A stretch of 64,000 nucleotides of DNA from Methylotenera sp. (GTDB taxonomy: Bacteria; Pseudomonadota; Gammaproteobacteria; Burkholderiales; Methylophilaceae). Of this stretch, positions 1 to 9,791 are shown one piece after another (position 1 is the stretch's first letter; each line of letters opens with the position of its first letter). The translations under genes and the position numbers were made by a program. Location: NCBI GenBank assembly GCA_030693535.1, contig JAUYAL010000032.1, positions 42,941 to 106,940 of the forward strand. Reading direction: 5' to 3'. The notes under the pieces are model-generated. The model searched no databases and had not been told where the DNA came from. It saw only the letters and a program-made list of their open reading frames with translations.

Positions 1-605
1 GCAGTTTTTGGCCCTACTTTTTCAACGCCAGGCACGTTGTCTGAGGTATCCCCAACTAGTACTAAATAATCAATAATCAAGCACGGCGGAATGCCAAATT
101 TTTTTTCCACACCTGCAATATCGAGTACATCATCGACCCTGCGAAACGCATCACGCATGGTGTTGATCACGGTGATTTGCTCGTTCACCAGTTGCGTGAT
201 GTCTTTATCGCCAGTAGAAATAATCGTCCTTACACCTTCCCGCTCAGCTTGTTTGGCGAGTGCACCGATGACGTCATCCGCCTCAACGCCATTTTCTACA
301 ATGAGTGGCCAGCCCATGGCTTTAATAGCTTCAAATAATGGCTCTATTTGTACGCGCAAATCGTCTGGCATACTGGCGCGATTGGCTTTATATTCAGCAT
401 ATATATCATCACGAAAGGTTTTGCCTTTTGCATCAAAAACACACGCGCTATAATCACTCGGATAATCTTTGTGCAAACGGCGTAACATATTAAGCACGCC
501 CTGAATCGCACCAGTAGGTTCATTTTGACTATTTCTTAAGTCAGGCATGGCGTGAAATGCGCGATACAGGTAGGATGAGCCATCTACTAATAACAAAGTT
601 TTCAT
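1..605 (-). CDS. polA: DNA polymerase I, N-terminal part (runs off the left edge)
   Basis: Only the first ~201 codons are in the window; the gene continues past base 1. They encode the 5'-nuclease (flap endonuclease) domain of Pol I, which removes RNA primers during Okazaki fragment processing and repair. Visible family hallmarks are the N-terminal [13 protein letters not shown], the acidic metal-ligand motifs [18 protein letters not shown] and [11 protein letters not shown], and the helix-hairpin start [12 protein letters not shown]. The start codon (605-603 on the minus strand) overlaps by two bases one arm of a 20-bp inverted repeat shared with the region in front of the divergent gene at 869. 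The polymerase domain cannot be judged because it lies outside the window. Confidence 0.95.
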   Translation of the reverse strand, partial: MKTLLLVDGSSYLYRAFHAMPDLRNSQNEPTGAIQGVLNMLRRLHKDYPSDYSACVFDAKGKTFRDDIYAEYKANRASMPDDLRVQIEPLFEAIKAMGWPLIVENGVEADDVIGALAKQAEREGVRTIISTGDKDITQLVNEQITVINTMRDAFRRVDDVLDIAGVEKKFGIPPCLIIDYLVLVGDTSDNVPGVEKVGPKT

Positions 606-805
606 ATGGGCGCTTCTATAAATACAATTTTCGTCATTATACGGCGTTACATACAAAAAATAGCTTCTTGCCAGGAAACTGATAAGCAATACAAAGCCAG
701 CAGAGCTTGGCAAGAGTTGCTAATATATCAAATGTATACGGTGTCGTTATTTCTTGTTCGTACATTGTCTAATTTTGAAACTTGAATTTATAGAAGCGCC
801 CATAT
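604..805. repeat. 20-bp perfect inverted repeat flanking the polA / LOG-gene intergenic region
   Basis: ATATGGGCGCTTCTATAAAT at 604-623 is the exact reverse complement of 786-805. The arms are 162 bp apart and bracket copy 1 of the three-copy intergenic element. The left arm touches the polA start codon. Two identical ends suggest a MITE-like insertion or a pair of operator-like sites controlling both divergent genes; the sequence cannot tell which. Confidence 0.7.
625..772. repeat. Three-copy intergenic element, copy 1
   Basis: It reads CAATTTTCGTC ... ACAAAAAATAG ... TTATTTCTTGTTCG ... TTGTCTAATTTT. The same ordered blocks recur near 20692-20784 (same orientation) and 51729-51822 (reverse orientation). 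This copy has a longer middle, with an additional TCTTGCCA/TGGCAAGA hairpin. All three copies are intergenic and consist mainly of one long imperfect palindrome. Confidence 0.65.
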
Positions 806-868
806 ATTTATTCTTTAAATTATTTCTAAGGCCAATATTTCCCAGTCCAATTTTTTTCAGGTACACGA

Positions 869-1609
869 ATGATGACAGCTACAAAAAAACTTTCTAAGGT
901 TCCAAAAATCTCAGACCCTGATGCGCAAGGCATGCATCAAACTGGACACGAATCATGGCGTGCGTTTGAGATTATGGCAGAATTTGTAGATGCCACCGAG
1001 AGGCTTAAGGAAATTACTCCGGCCGTATCTATATTCGGTAGTGCTCGTACGCCAGTTGACCATCCTTATTATAAGTTGACGGAAGATATTGCCCGATTGC
1101 TGAGTGACGCCGGTTTTAGTGTAATCTCTGGGGGTGGACCTGGCATTATGGAGGCCGCCAATAAAGGTGCTTTTCCTGGAACATCACCCAGCATAGGCCT
1201 TAATATTGAGTTGCCGCATGAGCAAACGCGCAACCCATATCAAGATATTAGCCAGAATTTCAAACATTTTTTTATGCGTAAGGTCATGTTCGTTAAATAT
1301 GCTAGTGCATACGTAGTGATGCCGGGTGGATTTGGCACATTAGATGAAGTGATGGAGGCCATTACTCTGGTGCAAACTGGTAAGACATTAAAAATACCGA
1401 TTATTCTTGTATGTGAGCCTTTTTGGCGAGGTTTACTTGAGTGGATTAAAACAACCCTAGTCGATGAAAAAATGATTTCAGTTGATGATTTGGATTTGAT
1501 TCAGGTAATTGATGAACCAGCGAAGATTGTTGAGGCGATATTCAAGCATTATGAAGCACGTGGATTTAAATTGTCAGCAGCAGAAGAGCGCGTTCAGCTT
1601 TATTTATAA
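869..1609 (+). CDS. LOG-family Rossmann-fold protein (TIGR00730-like)
   Basis: 246 residues. The core carries the LOG/lysine-decarboxylase-like signature: SGGGPGIMEAANKGA (about residue 87) and PGGFGTLDEVMEAITLVQTGK-type motif (PGGFGTLDE near 152), plus FFMRKVMF between them. Family members bind nucleotide monophosphates; some are cytokinin-activating phosphoribohydrolases cleaving ribose-5-phosphate from nucleotides, others act as nucleosidases such as PpnN. An N-terminal ~50-residue extension rich in polar residues precedes the fold. It is transcribed away from polA and stands alone. Two Met codons open the frame; the first or second could start it. Substrate is not predictable from sequence. 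Confidence 0.85.
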   Translation: MMTATKKLSKVPKISDPDAQGMHQTGHESWRAFEIMAEFVDATERLKEITPAVSIFGSARTPVDHPYYKLTEDIARLLSDAGFSVISGGGPGIMEAANKGAFPGTSPSIGLNIELPHEQTRNPYQDISQNFKHFFMRKVMFVKYASAYVVMPGGFGTLDEVMEAITLVQTGKTLKIPIILVCEPFWRGLLEWIKTTLVDEKMISVDDLDLIQVIDEPAKIVEAIFKHYEARGFKLSAAEERVQLYL

Positions 1610-1690
1610 TGAATGAAGTATATGGGTAAGTAATTTGTTAAAATACATATGAATTCAAGTGAATCAAATTTTAGAGAGTGAGTGTCAGTG

Positions 1691-2056
1691 ATGCAAAAAA
1701 TCTATAATATATTAGCGGTGTTGCTAGCAATTGGTGCTTTTCAATTACCTTTAGTGGCAATAGCTGACTCACCGCAACCATTGCCTTTGCCAGCAGACCT
1801 GCAACCACTGGAAGATTTCGCGCCACCAACTATTAGTAATGATGATAATCCAGACGAGCCACAAATCACCATTGTTAAAAAAGATGGTCAAACAATTGAA
1901 GAGTATCGCATCGGCGGTGAGCTTTATATGATGAAAGTGACACCAGCGCACGGCGTGCCATATTATATGCATAAAGAAGACAGGGATGGTGGTTGGTTAA
2001 TGGATGGCCCAAATCAGCCACTTAGTGTTCCTAAATGGACCTTGTTTAGATTTTAA
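1691..2056 (+). CDS. Secreted DUF2782 protein
   Basis: 121 residues with an N-terminal signal peptide (hydrophobic ILAVLLAIGAFQLPLVAIA, then cleavage near ADS). The mature part matches DUF2782: PQITIVKKDGQTIEEYRIGG, then YMMKVTPAHGVPYYM and a C-terminal WTLFRF. The role of the family is unknown; in betaproteobacteria it commonly precedes thrB and polA-linked genes, as here. The start is set at ATG 1691, with GAGAGTGAG about 8 bases upstream; an in-frame GTG at 1682 would leave almost no spacing to that site. Confidence 0.8.
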   Translation: MQKIYNILAVLLAIGAFQLPLVAIADSPQPLPLPADLQPLEDFAPPTISNDDNPDEPQITIVKKDGQTIEEYRIGGELYMMKVTPAHGVPYYMHKEDRDGGWLMDGPNQPLSVPKWTLFRF

Positions 2057-2104
2057 AGCGAATTAAAGAGGGGTGCATCCGCTTTAATTATTACTGCCTC
2101 TATA

Positions 2105-2253
2105 CAATTCTCAGTTTAGGCGACACAGGAAAACGCAAGCATAGCCATTCTCTGTAGGAGCGGTGCCCCGCTGCGATAGCGACGGTAAAAGTTGCACCAT
2201 TTTTCGCGGCGAGGCGCCGTTCATACAAGTGAAGTGATGGTTACTGAGAATTG
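2105..2253. repeat. REP-like palindrome inside 11-bp terminal inverted repeats
   Basis: CAATTCTCAGT (2105-2115) and ACTGAGAATTG (2243-2253) are perfect inverted repeats bounding 149 bp. Inside, 2153-2222 forms a GC-rich hairpin: GAGCGGTGCCCCGCTGC pairs with GCGGCGAGGCGCCGTTC, mostly Watson-Crick plus G-U pairs. The G+C-rich core and TGTAGGAGCGG start resemble REP sequences of Pseudomonas and relatives. It fills the gap between the DUF2782 gene and thrB and may be a non-autonomous mobile unit or a terminator-like mRNA stabiliser. Confidence 0.65.
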
Positions 2254-2312
2254 TTCATAGGTATTTTATTTTAATTATTCAATTTAGCTTCAAATTTTAA
2301 GTACCCTAACTT

Positions 2313-3266
2313 ATGTCAGTATTCACCTCAGTCAGTATTCAGCAATTACAAGTGTGGCTGCAAAATTATGAGATAGGTGAACTTATTGAGTTAAAAGGTA
2401 TTTCATCGGGCATCACCAATACTAATTATTTTGTGACAACAAAAAATAATAACAGTAGCCAAAATAAGTTTGTACTTACGTTGTTTGAACATAATACATT
2501 GGAAGAATTACCTTATTTCATTGATTTAATGAGTCATCTGGCAGCAAATGGCATTCCTTGCCCGCAGCCTATAGCAGATAAAACGGGTATTAGTTTGCAC
2601 ACACTGAATGGCAAGCCTGCTGCATTGATTAGCTGCTTAAAAGGGCAAGATGTTGAAGTGCCAAATGCTACACAATGCAGCGCCGTAGGTAAGGTCTTAG
2701 CGCAAATGCATATTGCAAGCTTGTCGTTTGATGTGCTTCCCAGTCATCAAAATACGCACAATCCTCGCGGTGCTGATTGGCGCACAAAAACTGCGATACA
2801 GGTCATGCCACATCTCCTTTTAGAAGATCAGCAATTGCTGAAAGAAACCATGATGTTTCAAGCTACATTTGATACCAGCCAGTTACCTATGGGCGTTATC
2901 CATGCTGACTTATTTCGCGACAATGTATTGTTCGATGGTGATGAAATTGGAGGATTAATTGATTTTTATTATGCCTGCCATGATGTGCTTGCGTATGATT
3001 TAGCTATTGCGGTGAATGACTGGTGTGTTGAAGTCGATGGTCGTTTAGATGAACTTAGATTAAACGCAATGCTAAGTGCGTATCAAGCGGTTAGGCCTTT
3101 AAGTGACGCAGAACGTGTGGCTTGGGCAGGCTTGCTCAATATTGCTGCATTACGTTTTTGGTTATCACGGTTGTATGATCAAATTTACCCACAATCAGGT
3201 GAGTTGACTCATTCTAAAGATCCTATTCATTTTAAGAATATACTTAAACTACGTGCTGTGAGATAA
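2313..3266 (+). CDS. thrB: Homoserine kinase (ChoK/APH-fold type)
   Basis: 317 residues. It phosphorylates L-homoserine with ATP in threonine biosynthesis. The sequence is the aminoglycoside-phosphotransferase-fold type found in proteobacteria, not the GHMP type: FVLTLFE in the N-lobe, GIPCPQPIADKTG, then the catalytic loop VIHADLFRDNVLFDG (about residue 194) followed by GGLIDFYYACHD, which supplies the metal-binding Asp. The length matches family members (about 315). It lies downstream of the DUF2782 gene and 10 bp upstream of a membrane-protein gene that probably shares its transcript. Confidence 0.92.
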   Translation: MSVFTSVSIQQLQVWLQNYEIGELIELKGISSGITNTNYFVTTKNNNSSQNKFVLTLFEHNTLEELPYFIDLMSHLAANGIPCPQPIADKTGISLHTLNGKPAALISCLKGQDVEVPNATQCSAVGKVLAQMHIASLSFDVLPSHQNTHNPRGADWRTKTAIQVMPHLLLEDQQLLKETMMFQATFDTSQLPMGVIHADLFRDNVLFDGDEIGGLIDFYYACHDVLAYDLAIAVNDWCVEVDGRLDELRLNAMLSAYQAVRPLSDAERVAWAGLLNIAALRFWLSRLYDQIYPQSGELTHSKDPIHFKNILKLRAVR

Positions 3267-3276
3267 GGGAATAATC

Positions 3277-4023
3277 ATGACAGAAGATTTATTAGAAAAA
3301 CCTCTAGAAATCAGACAAGTTCCCGCAGGCAACGCTTGGGCTTGGATAGTCAGTGGCTTTAACTTATTTAAAGAAAACCCCGCCATGTGGATTATTATCT
3401 TAGTGATTTATCTAGTCATTATTATCCCTATCTCGCTGATTCCGGTGATTGGATCCGTAGTAAGCACACTGCTTGCGCCAGTGTTCGCAGCGGGCATGAT
3501 GTGGGGCTGCAAAGCGCTAGTGCTAAAGCAAGATTTAGAAATCAACCATTTATTTGAAGGGTTTAAGAAAAATACCGCGCAACTAATTGCCGTTGGCGGT
3601 ATTTATATGGTGAGCTTGCTATTAATTGCAGTGTTGGTGGTGCTTGGCTTAGATAGAGGCACGATGGAGTTGTTAATGAAAGGCCAAGAATTAAGCCCAG
3701 AGCAAGCTAGCGCAATTATGCTACCAATCCTAGTCGCTATGCTTTTTATTATGCCAGTACTGATGGCCTACTGGTATGCACCAGTGCTAACGGGTCTGCA
3801 TAATCTTACGGCAGTCGATGCCATGAAATTAAGTTTCAGCGCATGTCTTAAAAATATTCTGCCATTTTTATTATATGGCCTTATCTTTATGGCGATTTTA
3901 GTGGTTGCGATTATACCGTTTGGCTTAGGTTTAATTGTGGCTGTGCCCGTGATGATGACAAGCTTATATACTAGCTATGTGGATGTTTTTAATATCACTG
4001 AAACTGGAGTGAGCGTTATATAG
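3277..4023 (+). CDS. Multi-pass membrane protein (BPSS1780-like)
   Basis: 248 residues with about five or six hydrophobic segments, starting WIIILVIYLVIIIPISLIPVIG and ending ILVVAIIPFGLGLIVAVPVMM. A short N-terminal cytoplasmic stretch contains VPAGNAWAWIVSGFNLFKENP, typical of the betaproteobacterial BPSS1780 family of unknown function. It begins 10 bp after thrB, and its 3' end overlaps the convergent uvrD gene by 8 bp, so transcripts from both strands meet here. Confidence 0.7.
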   Translation: MTEDLLEKPLEIRQVPAGNAWAWIVSGFNLFKENPAMWIIILVIYLVIIIPISLIPVIGSVVSTLLAPVFAAGMMWGCKALVLKQDLEINHLFEGFKKNTAQLIAVGGIYMVSLLLIAVLVVLGLDRGTMELLMKGQELSPEQASAIMLPILVAMLFIMPVLMAYWYAPVLTGLHNLTAVDAMKLSFSACLKNILPFLLYGLIFMAILVVAIIPFGLGLIVAVPVMMTSLYTSYVDVFNITETGVSVI

Positions 4024-6214
4024 GAGTAAGTTTAGCAAATTCCATCGCGAGCCACTTTAAACCTTCTCGACCAAAATTCACTTGCACGCGCATATCACTA
4101 GCGTTGCCTTCATAGCTAACGACTACGCCATTACCAAACTTAATATGCGCCACTTGCTGGCCAATTTTCCATGGCATGGCGCTTTTTTGATCACTACTCT
4201 GTTGTTTGCTCATTATTGCAGGTAATTCGTTGTAATCTCGTCCATAGCCAGACTTGGTGATTGGTTTGCTATTTAAATGTTTGAGTAATTCTTCGGGTAT
4301 TTCATCTAAAAATCGTGATGGAATGCCGTAGCGCACTTTGCCATGCAACATGCGACTTTGCGCGTGACTCAAATAAAGTCTTTGTCTGGCTCGGGTTACC
4401 GCAACATACATCAAGCGACGTTCTTCTTCTAAGCCTGCATTTTCAAGCAAACTTTGTTCGTGTGGGCATAGGCCTTCTTCTAAACCGCTGATAAATACTG
4501 CTTTAAATTCCAAGCCTTTTGAGGCATGTACCGTCATCAGTTGCAAGGCTTCACGTCCGACGTCAGCTTGATGTTCGCCTGCTTCTAAGCTGGCATGACT
4601 TAAAAACTGTGTGAGAAGATCTTGTTCAGTCTCGCCATCCACATTGTTGTGGTTACCAAAATCTTGATTGGTAAACGAAACCGCCGCCGTGACCAACTCT
4701 TTCAAGTTTTCTATGCGGTCTTCGCCTTCTTTGTCATTTTCATAATGTGCAGTTAGGCCTGACATAGTAATCGCTAGTTCAGTCAACTCGTGCAGACTAA
4801 TGCCATATGCATTGTCTACCATCTGTCTAATCAGGGCAACAAAGCCTTCTATGCCTTTTCCACCTATCTTGCCATTACCAACTTTGTTAATCGCAACCTG
4901 CCAAATGCTAGAGTTTTCTGCGCGAGCAACTTCTTGAAGTTGCTCTAGACTGCGTGCACCTATGCCACGCGCTGGAAAGTTAATCACGCGCAATAGTGCT
5001 GTATCATCATTAGCATTGGCGATTAAGCGCATGTAAGCCAGCGCATGCTTAATTTCGGCGCGCTCAAAAAAGCGTAAGCCTCCATAGACGCGATAAGGCA
5101 GATTTGCGTTAAACAATGCATGCTCTAAAATGCGCGATTGTGCGTTAGAGCGATAGAGCAGGGCAATTTCACCCAAAGAAGTGCCTTCGCAATGTAGCAT
5201 TTTAATTTCATCGACAATAAACTGTGCTTCGTCGGTATCGTTGTATGCATCGTACACACGTACAGGCTCACCCGCGCCTGCACTAGTCCATAAGTTTTTA
5301 CCTAGGCGATTATTATTGTGCGAAATAATCGCATTTGCGGCATCCAAAATATTACTGTGTGAGCGGTAGTTTTCTTCCAATTTAACGATATTTTGTACGT
5401 TGAAATCTCTCTCAAAGTCGCGCATGTTGCCTACGCGCGCACCGCGAAAGCCGTAGATAGATTGGTCATCATCACCCACAGCAAACATGCAATTGCCATC
5501 ACCAGCGAGTAGCTTTAGCCACAAATATTGTAGGCGGTTGGTATCTTGAAATTCATCCACCAGAATATACTTAAAACGGCCCTGATAATGTTGGCGGATA
5601 TTCGTATCGCGTTCCAGCAACTCATGACAACGTAATAATAACTCAGCAAAATCTGCAACGCCGTCTCGTTGACATTGTTTGTCATACTCCTCAAAAATTT
5701 CACGCATTTTTGATGAGTGTGAGTCATAAGCTTCAACAGCATGTGCACGCAATCCTTCATCTTTACAGCCGTTGATAAAGTTTTGCACTTGTTTAGGTGG
5801 AAACTTCTCATCATCGACATTCATGAGTTTCATCAAGCGTTTAATGACAGACAATTGATCTGCGATATCTAAAATTTGAAAGCTTTGTGGCAAGCCAGCT
5901 TCACGATAATGCGCGCGTAATAAGCGATTGCACAACCCATGAAACGTGCCTACCCACATGCCGCGCGTATTGATTGGTAATGATGCTGTGATGCGCGTCA
6001 GCATTTCTTTAGCAGCTTTGTTGGTAAACGTAACGGCTAATAAACCTGTGGGTGAAACTTGCCCAGTTTGAATTAACCATGCGATTCGTGCCGTGAGTAC
6101 GCGCGTTTTTCCGCTACCTGCACCTGCTAATATCAGCGCAGATTGATGTGGTAAAGTGACCGCTTCGAGTTGTTTATTGTTGAGGCCTGTAAGAAGTGTA
6201 GATTCAGTTTGCAT
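4016..6214 (-). CDS. uvrD: UvrD-family superfamily I DNA helicase
   Basis: 732 residues, the usual UvrD/PcrA length. It unwinds DNA 3' to 5' in mismatch and nucleotide excision repair. Motifs in order: Q-motif LNNKQLEAV; Walker A AGAGSGKTRVL (about 30-40); TFTNKAAKEM (Ia); VDEFQDTN (II); GDDDQSIYGFRGA (III); LEENYRS (IV); TVHASKGLEF (V); EEERRLMYVAVTRA (VI). The C-terminal tail, IGQQVAHIKFGNGVVV, is the Tudor-like domain that contacts RNA polymerase or MutL in the family. Rep is shorter, making UvrD the better name. Confidence 0.93.
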   Translation of the reverse strand: MQTESTLLTGLNNKQLEAVTLPHQSALILAGAGSGKTRVLTARIAWLIQTGQVSPTGLLAVTFTNKAAKEMLTRITASLPINTRGMWVGTFHGLCNRLLRAHYREAGLPQSFQILDIADQLSVIKRLMKLMNVDDEKFPPKQVQNFINGCKDEGLRAHAVEAYDSHSSKMREIFEEYDKQCQRDGVADFAELLLRCHELLERDTNIRQHYQGRFKYILVDEFQDTNRLQYLWLKLLAGDGNCMFAVGDDDQSIYGFRGARVGNMRDFERDFNVQNIVKLEENYRSHSNILDAANAIISHNNNRLGKNLWTSAGAGEPVRVYDAYNDTDEAQFIVDEIKMLHCEGTSLGEIALLYRSNAQSRILEHALFNANLPYRVYGGLRFFERAEIKHALAYMRLIANANDDTALLRVINFPARGIGARSLEQLQEVARAENSSIWQVAINKVGNGKIGGKGIEGFVALIRQMVDNAYGISLHELTELAITMSGLTAHYENDKEGEDRIENLKELVTAAVSFTNQDFGNHNNVDGETEQDLLTQFLSHASLEAGEHQADVGREALQLMTVHASKGLEFKAVFISGLEEGLCPHEQSLLENAGLEEERRLMYVAVTRARQRLYLSHAQSRMLHGKVRYGIPSRFLDEIPEELLKHLNSKPITKSGYGRDYNELPAIMSKQQSSDQKSAMPWKIGQQVAHIKFGNGVVVSYEGNASDMRVQVNFGREGLKWLAMEFAKLTPI

Positions 6215-6354
6215 TGCAGTATTATCGCATGGGATTTATAAAAACCCAGGAAGTAATCTGCTTACAAAGCGATACAAACTGTTACAAAAATACGAGAACT
6301 AAAGCCAAGTAATACATGTCTTAACTTACATGATAACTAAATTAAATTTTAGTT

Positions 6355-6445
6355 ACCTTTCCGCTTCTTTCCTCCCTGGGCGGAAGCCTTAGACAATAAG
6401 GCATTTTGCCCCGACTCCAACCCCTTTGAGTCGGGGCTTTTTTTG
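6355..6445 (+). ncRNA. Candidate small RNA with three stacked hairpins
   Basis: Three hairpins follow each other almost without gaps: TTCCGC/GCGGAA (6359-6364/6380-6385) with a 15-nt pyrimidine loop containing CCTCCC; GCCTTA/TAAGGC (6386-6391/6397-6402); and GCCCCGACTC/GAGTCGGGGC (6408-6417/6428-6437) with a C-rich loop, followed by seven Ts, a textbook intrinsic terminator. It lies in the gap between uvrD and the DUF4239 gene, both on the other strand, so it is not their terminator. The first loop is complementary to a Shine-Dalgarno sequence. No strong promoter is obvious, so the 5' end is uncertain. Confidence 0.55.
6408..6444 (+). terminator. Rho-independent terminator (3' end of candidate sRNA)
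   Basis: Ten-base-pair stem GCCCCGACTC/GAGTCGGGGC with a ten-base loop and then TTTTTTT. Only the plus strand has the T-run, which fixes the direction of transcription. Confidence 0.85.
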
Positions 6446-6504
6446 TCATATCATCAAATTCAGCCTTAAAGGTATTATTTTAAATATTGGTTAAACAGCC
6501 TTTT

Positions 6505-7305
6505 TTAGCGGGTCTCAGTATGCTGAATGTTGGCGATAGAATGACGTAAATCTATGAGACTTTGTTGATTTACTTTTATTAGACCTTGCCTAGGATGGTC
6601 AAGATCTATAATAAGAAATACGAGTAGTACAAATAGCACTACCATGACATAGCTGATGAAAGAGGGACGTTGATTGGTGATGCCAACGGCATATCCGGTA
6701 ACACCACCACTGATAATAAAAACGAACGACAGTAAAAGTAATACAGCCTCAGGTACGTGTCTATCTACGCTCACGATACGTTTTCCATAAGAATCGATAA
6801 GTTCATTTAACGCCTGAACATATAAGCCGGTAGTGACTGGCCTGGGGTCTTTGTCAACGGCTGCCATCGCTTGACTCCATAAAATGGTTTGGATATGAGT
6901 TGCTTTTAAGCGAAGTGCGCTTTGCTCCACAGAATGACTGAGTGGTGTAGCACCTGCCATAACACGTAAATCAACATAATCGCGGATTGACTGTTGAATG
7001 TCACCACGTACCGACTTTGGTAGCAATTCTGTACGAAGATAGGTAGTGCCAATGGAATTGGCCTCATCGACGACAGCATCACTACGGCTATCAAAACGTT
7101 GTATTGCAATTGAAAAAGTAAATGCGATGAGCAGTGCTAAAAGACCAAGCAATGAAGCTTGCGCAGCATTTACATGAGATTTGTATGATTCGTTGTTATT
7201 TGTTTTACGACCAAAGCGATAGCCAGCTTCAGTTGAAATTAGCATGAATATAAAAAACATAAGGGCAATGACGACGCTATTTTGGTTATACATAAATTCT
7301 TTCAT
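6505..7305 (-). CDS. DUF4239 (bestrophin-like) membrane protein
   Basis: 266 residues. Two hydrophobic segments lie near the N-terminus (VVIALMFFIFMLIS and ASLLGLLALLIAFTFSIAI) and two near the C-terminus (AVLLLLSFVFIISGGVTGY and YVMVVLFVLLVFLIIDLDHP), with a soluble helical middle containing DEANSIGTTYLRTELLP. This pattern, with the DLDxPxxG ending, is the DUF4239 family, distantly related to bestrophin channels; its function is not established. It stands alone. An in-frame Met at 7293 could also be the start. Confidence 0.75.
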   Translation of the reverse strand: MKEFMYNQNSVVIALMFFIFMLISTEAGYRFGRKTNNNESYKSHVNAAQASLLGLLALLIAFTFSIAIQRFDSRSDAVVDEANSIGTTYLRTELLPKSVRGDIQQSIRDYVDLRVMAGATPLSHSVEQSALRLKATHIQTILWSQAMAAVDKDPRPVTTGLYVQALNELIDSYGKRIVSVDRHVPEAVLLLLSFVFIISGGVTGYAVGITNQRPSFISYVMVVLFVLLVFLIIDLDHPRQGLIKVNQQSLIDLRHSIANIQHTETR

Positions 7306-7450
7306 TGAGTCTTCCCCATTTACATAACTAAAATTTTCGAAATGATTGATTTAAGTTTATTTAATATTACAACAAAAAAATTGTAAAAATAATGAGAGTT
7401 TTTTGTAAAGTTGAAACGATCCAGTTAGCATTCATCTGAAGATGCGAAAA

Positions 7451-7475
7451 AGCCTCGCAATTTGGTTGCGAGGCT
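7451..7475. terminator. Terminator after groEL
   Basis: AGCCTCGCAA (7451-7460) pairs with TTGCGAGGCT (7466-7475) and is flanked by A-runs and T-runs on both sides. On the minus strand it lies just past the groEL stop and should end the groES-groEL transcript; it may work in both directions. Confidence 0.8.
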
Positions 7476-7504
7476 TTTATGTTCAACGAAATATGTTGAA
7501 AGGC

Positions 7505-9175
<1,671 letters not shown>

Positions 9176-9238
9176 CTAATTTGTATCGTGTTAACTAAGC
9201 TTAAATACCTAATTATTCGACAATTTTCCTTGTCGAAA

Positions 9239-9526
9239 TTATTCGACGATTGCCATAATGTCTTCTTCGCGCATGACTAATAGCTCTTCGCCATCTACTT
9301 TTACAGTTTGGCCTGCGTATTTACCGAATAATACTTTATCGCCAACTTTAACGTCTAAAGCAATCACTTTGCCGCTTTCATCACGCTTGCCAGAGCCTAC
9401 AGCTTGGATGACTCCTTGATCAGGTTTTTCTGTTGCGCTATCTGGAATAACGATGCCAGATGCAGTAGTACGCTCTTCTTCTGAACGTTTTACAATAACG
9501 CGATCGTGTAACGGGCGGATTTTCAT
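9239..9526 (-). CDS. groES: Co-chaperonin GroES (Hsp10)
   Basis: 95 residues, the standard length. It caps the GroEL ring. Recognisable features are [14 protein letters not shown] at the N-terminus, the mobile loop around [20 protein letters not shown], and [11 protein letters not shown] ... [11 protein letters not shown] at the C-terminus. It is the first gene of the groES-groEL operon, preceded by TTGGAGAAATT-type spacing (GGAG 8 bases before ATG). Confidence 0.97.
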   Translation of the reverse strand: MKIRPLHDRVIVKRSEEERTTASGIVIPDSATEKPDQGVIQAVGSGKRDESGKVIALDVKVGDKVLFGKYAGQTVKVDGEELLVMREEDIMAIVE

Positions 9527-9659
9527 ACAATTTCTCCAAAAATTAAATCAAAAATATGTTAAAAAATTAAAATCCCCAACATCAAAATGTTTAGGAATAA
9601 ATAAAACAAGCTAAGGTTTTGCACATGGACATTTAAAGCCATGCTGAGAAAGTGCGATA

Positions 9660-9686
9660 TTAGCACTCAAACACATAGAGTGCTAG
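9660..9686. promoter_or_regulatory. CIRCE operator (HrcA site)
   Basis: TTAGCACTC, nine bases, GAGTGCTAG: the CIRCE inverted repeat with one mismatch in the last base. HrcA binds CIRCE and represses groESL when chaperonin is plentiful. It sits 134 bp upstream of groES. On the minus strand the repeat runs directly into TGCTAATAT, an extended -10-like element, so the repressor would cover a sigma70 promoter. hrcA itself is not in the window. Confidence 0.9.
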
Positions 9687-9700
9687 ATAGTCTGGTTTGT

Positions 9701-9727
9701 TATTGGGTCGCAAAGCAATATTTCAAG
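9701..9727 (-). promoter_or_regulatory. Heat-shock (sigma32-like) promoter of groESL
   Basis: Read on the minus strand: CTTGAAA (9727-9721), 13 bases, CCCAATA (9707-9701). This fits the sigma32 consensus CTTGAAA-N(11-16)-CCCCATNT. It lies just upstream of the CIRCE operator, so groESL would have both positive heat-shock control and negative HrcA control. Confidence 0.7.
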
Positions 9728-9791
9728 ATTAAATCAAAATTTTTTTAATTAAAAACTTTTACCTTGCATTCTGATTCCCATTTAAAATAGG

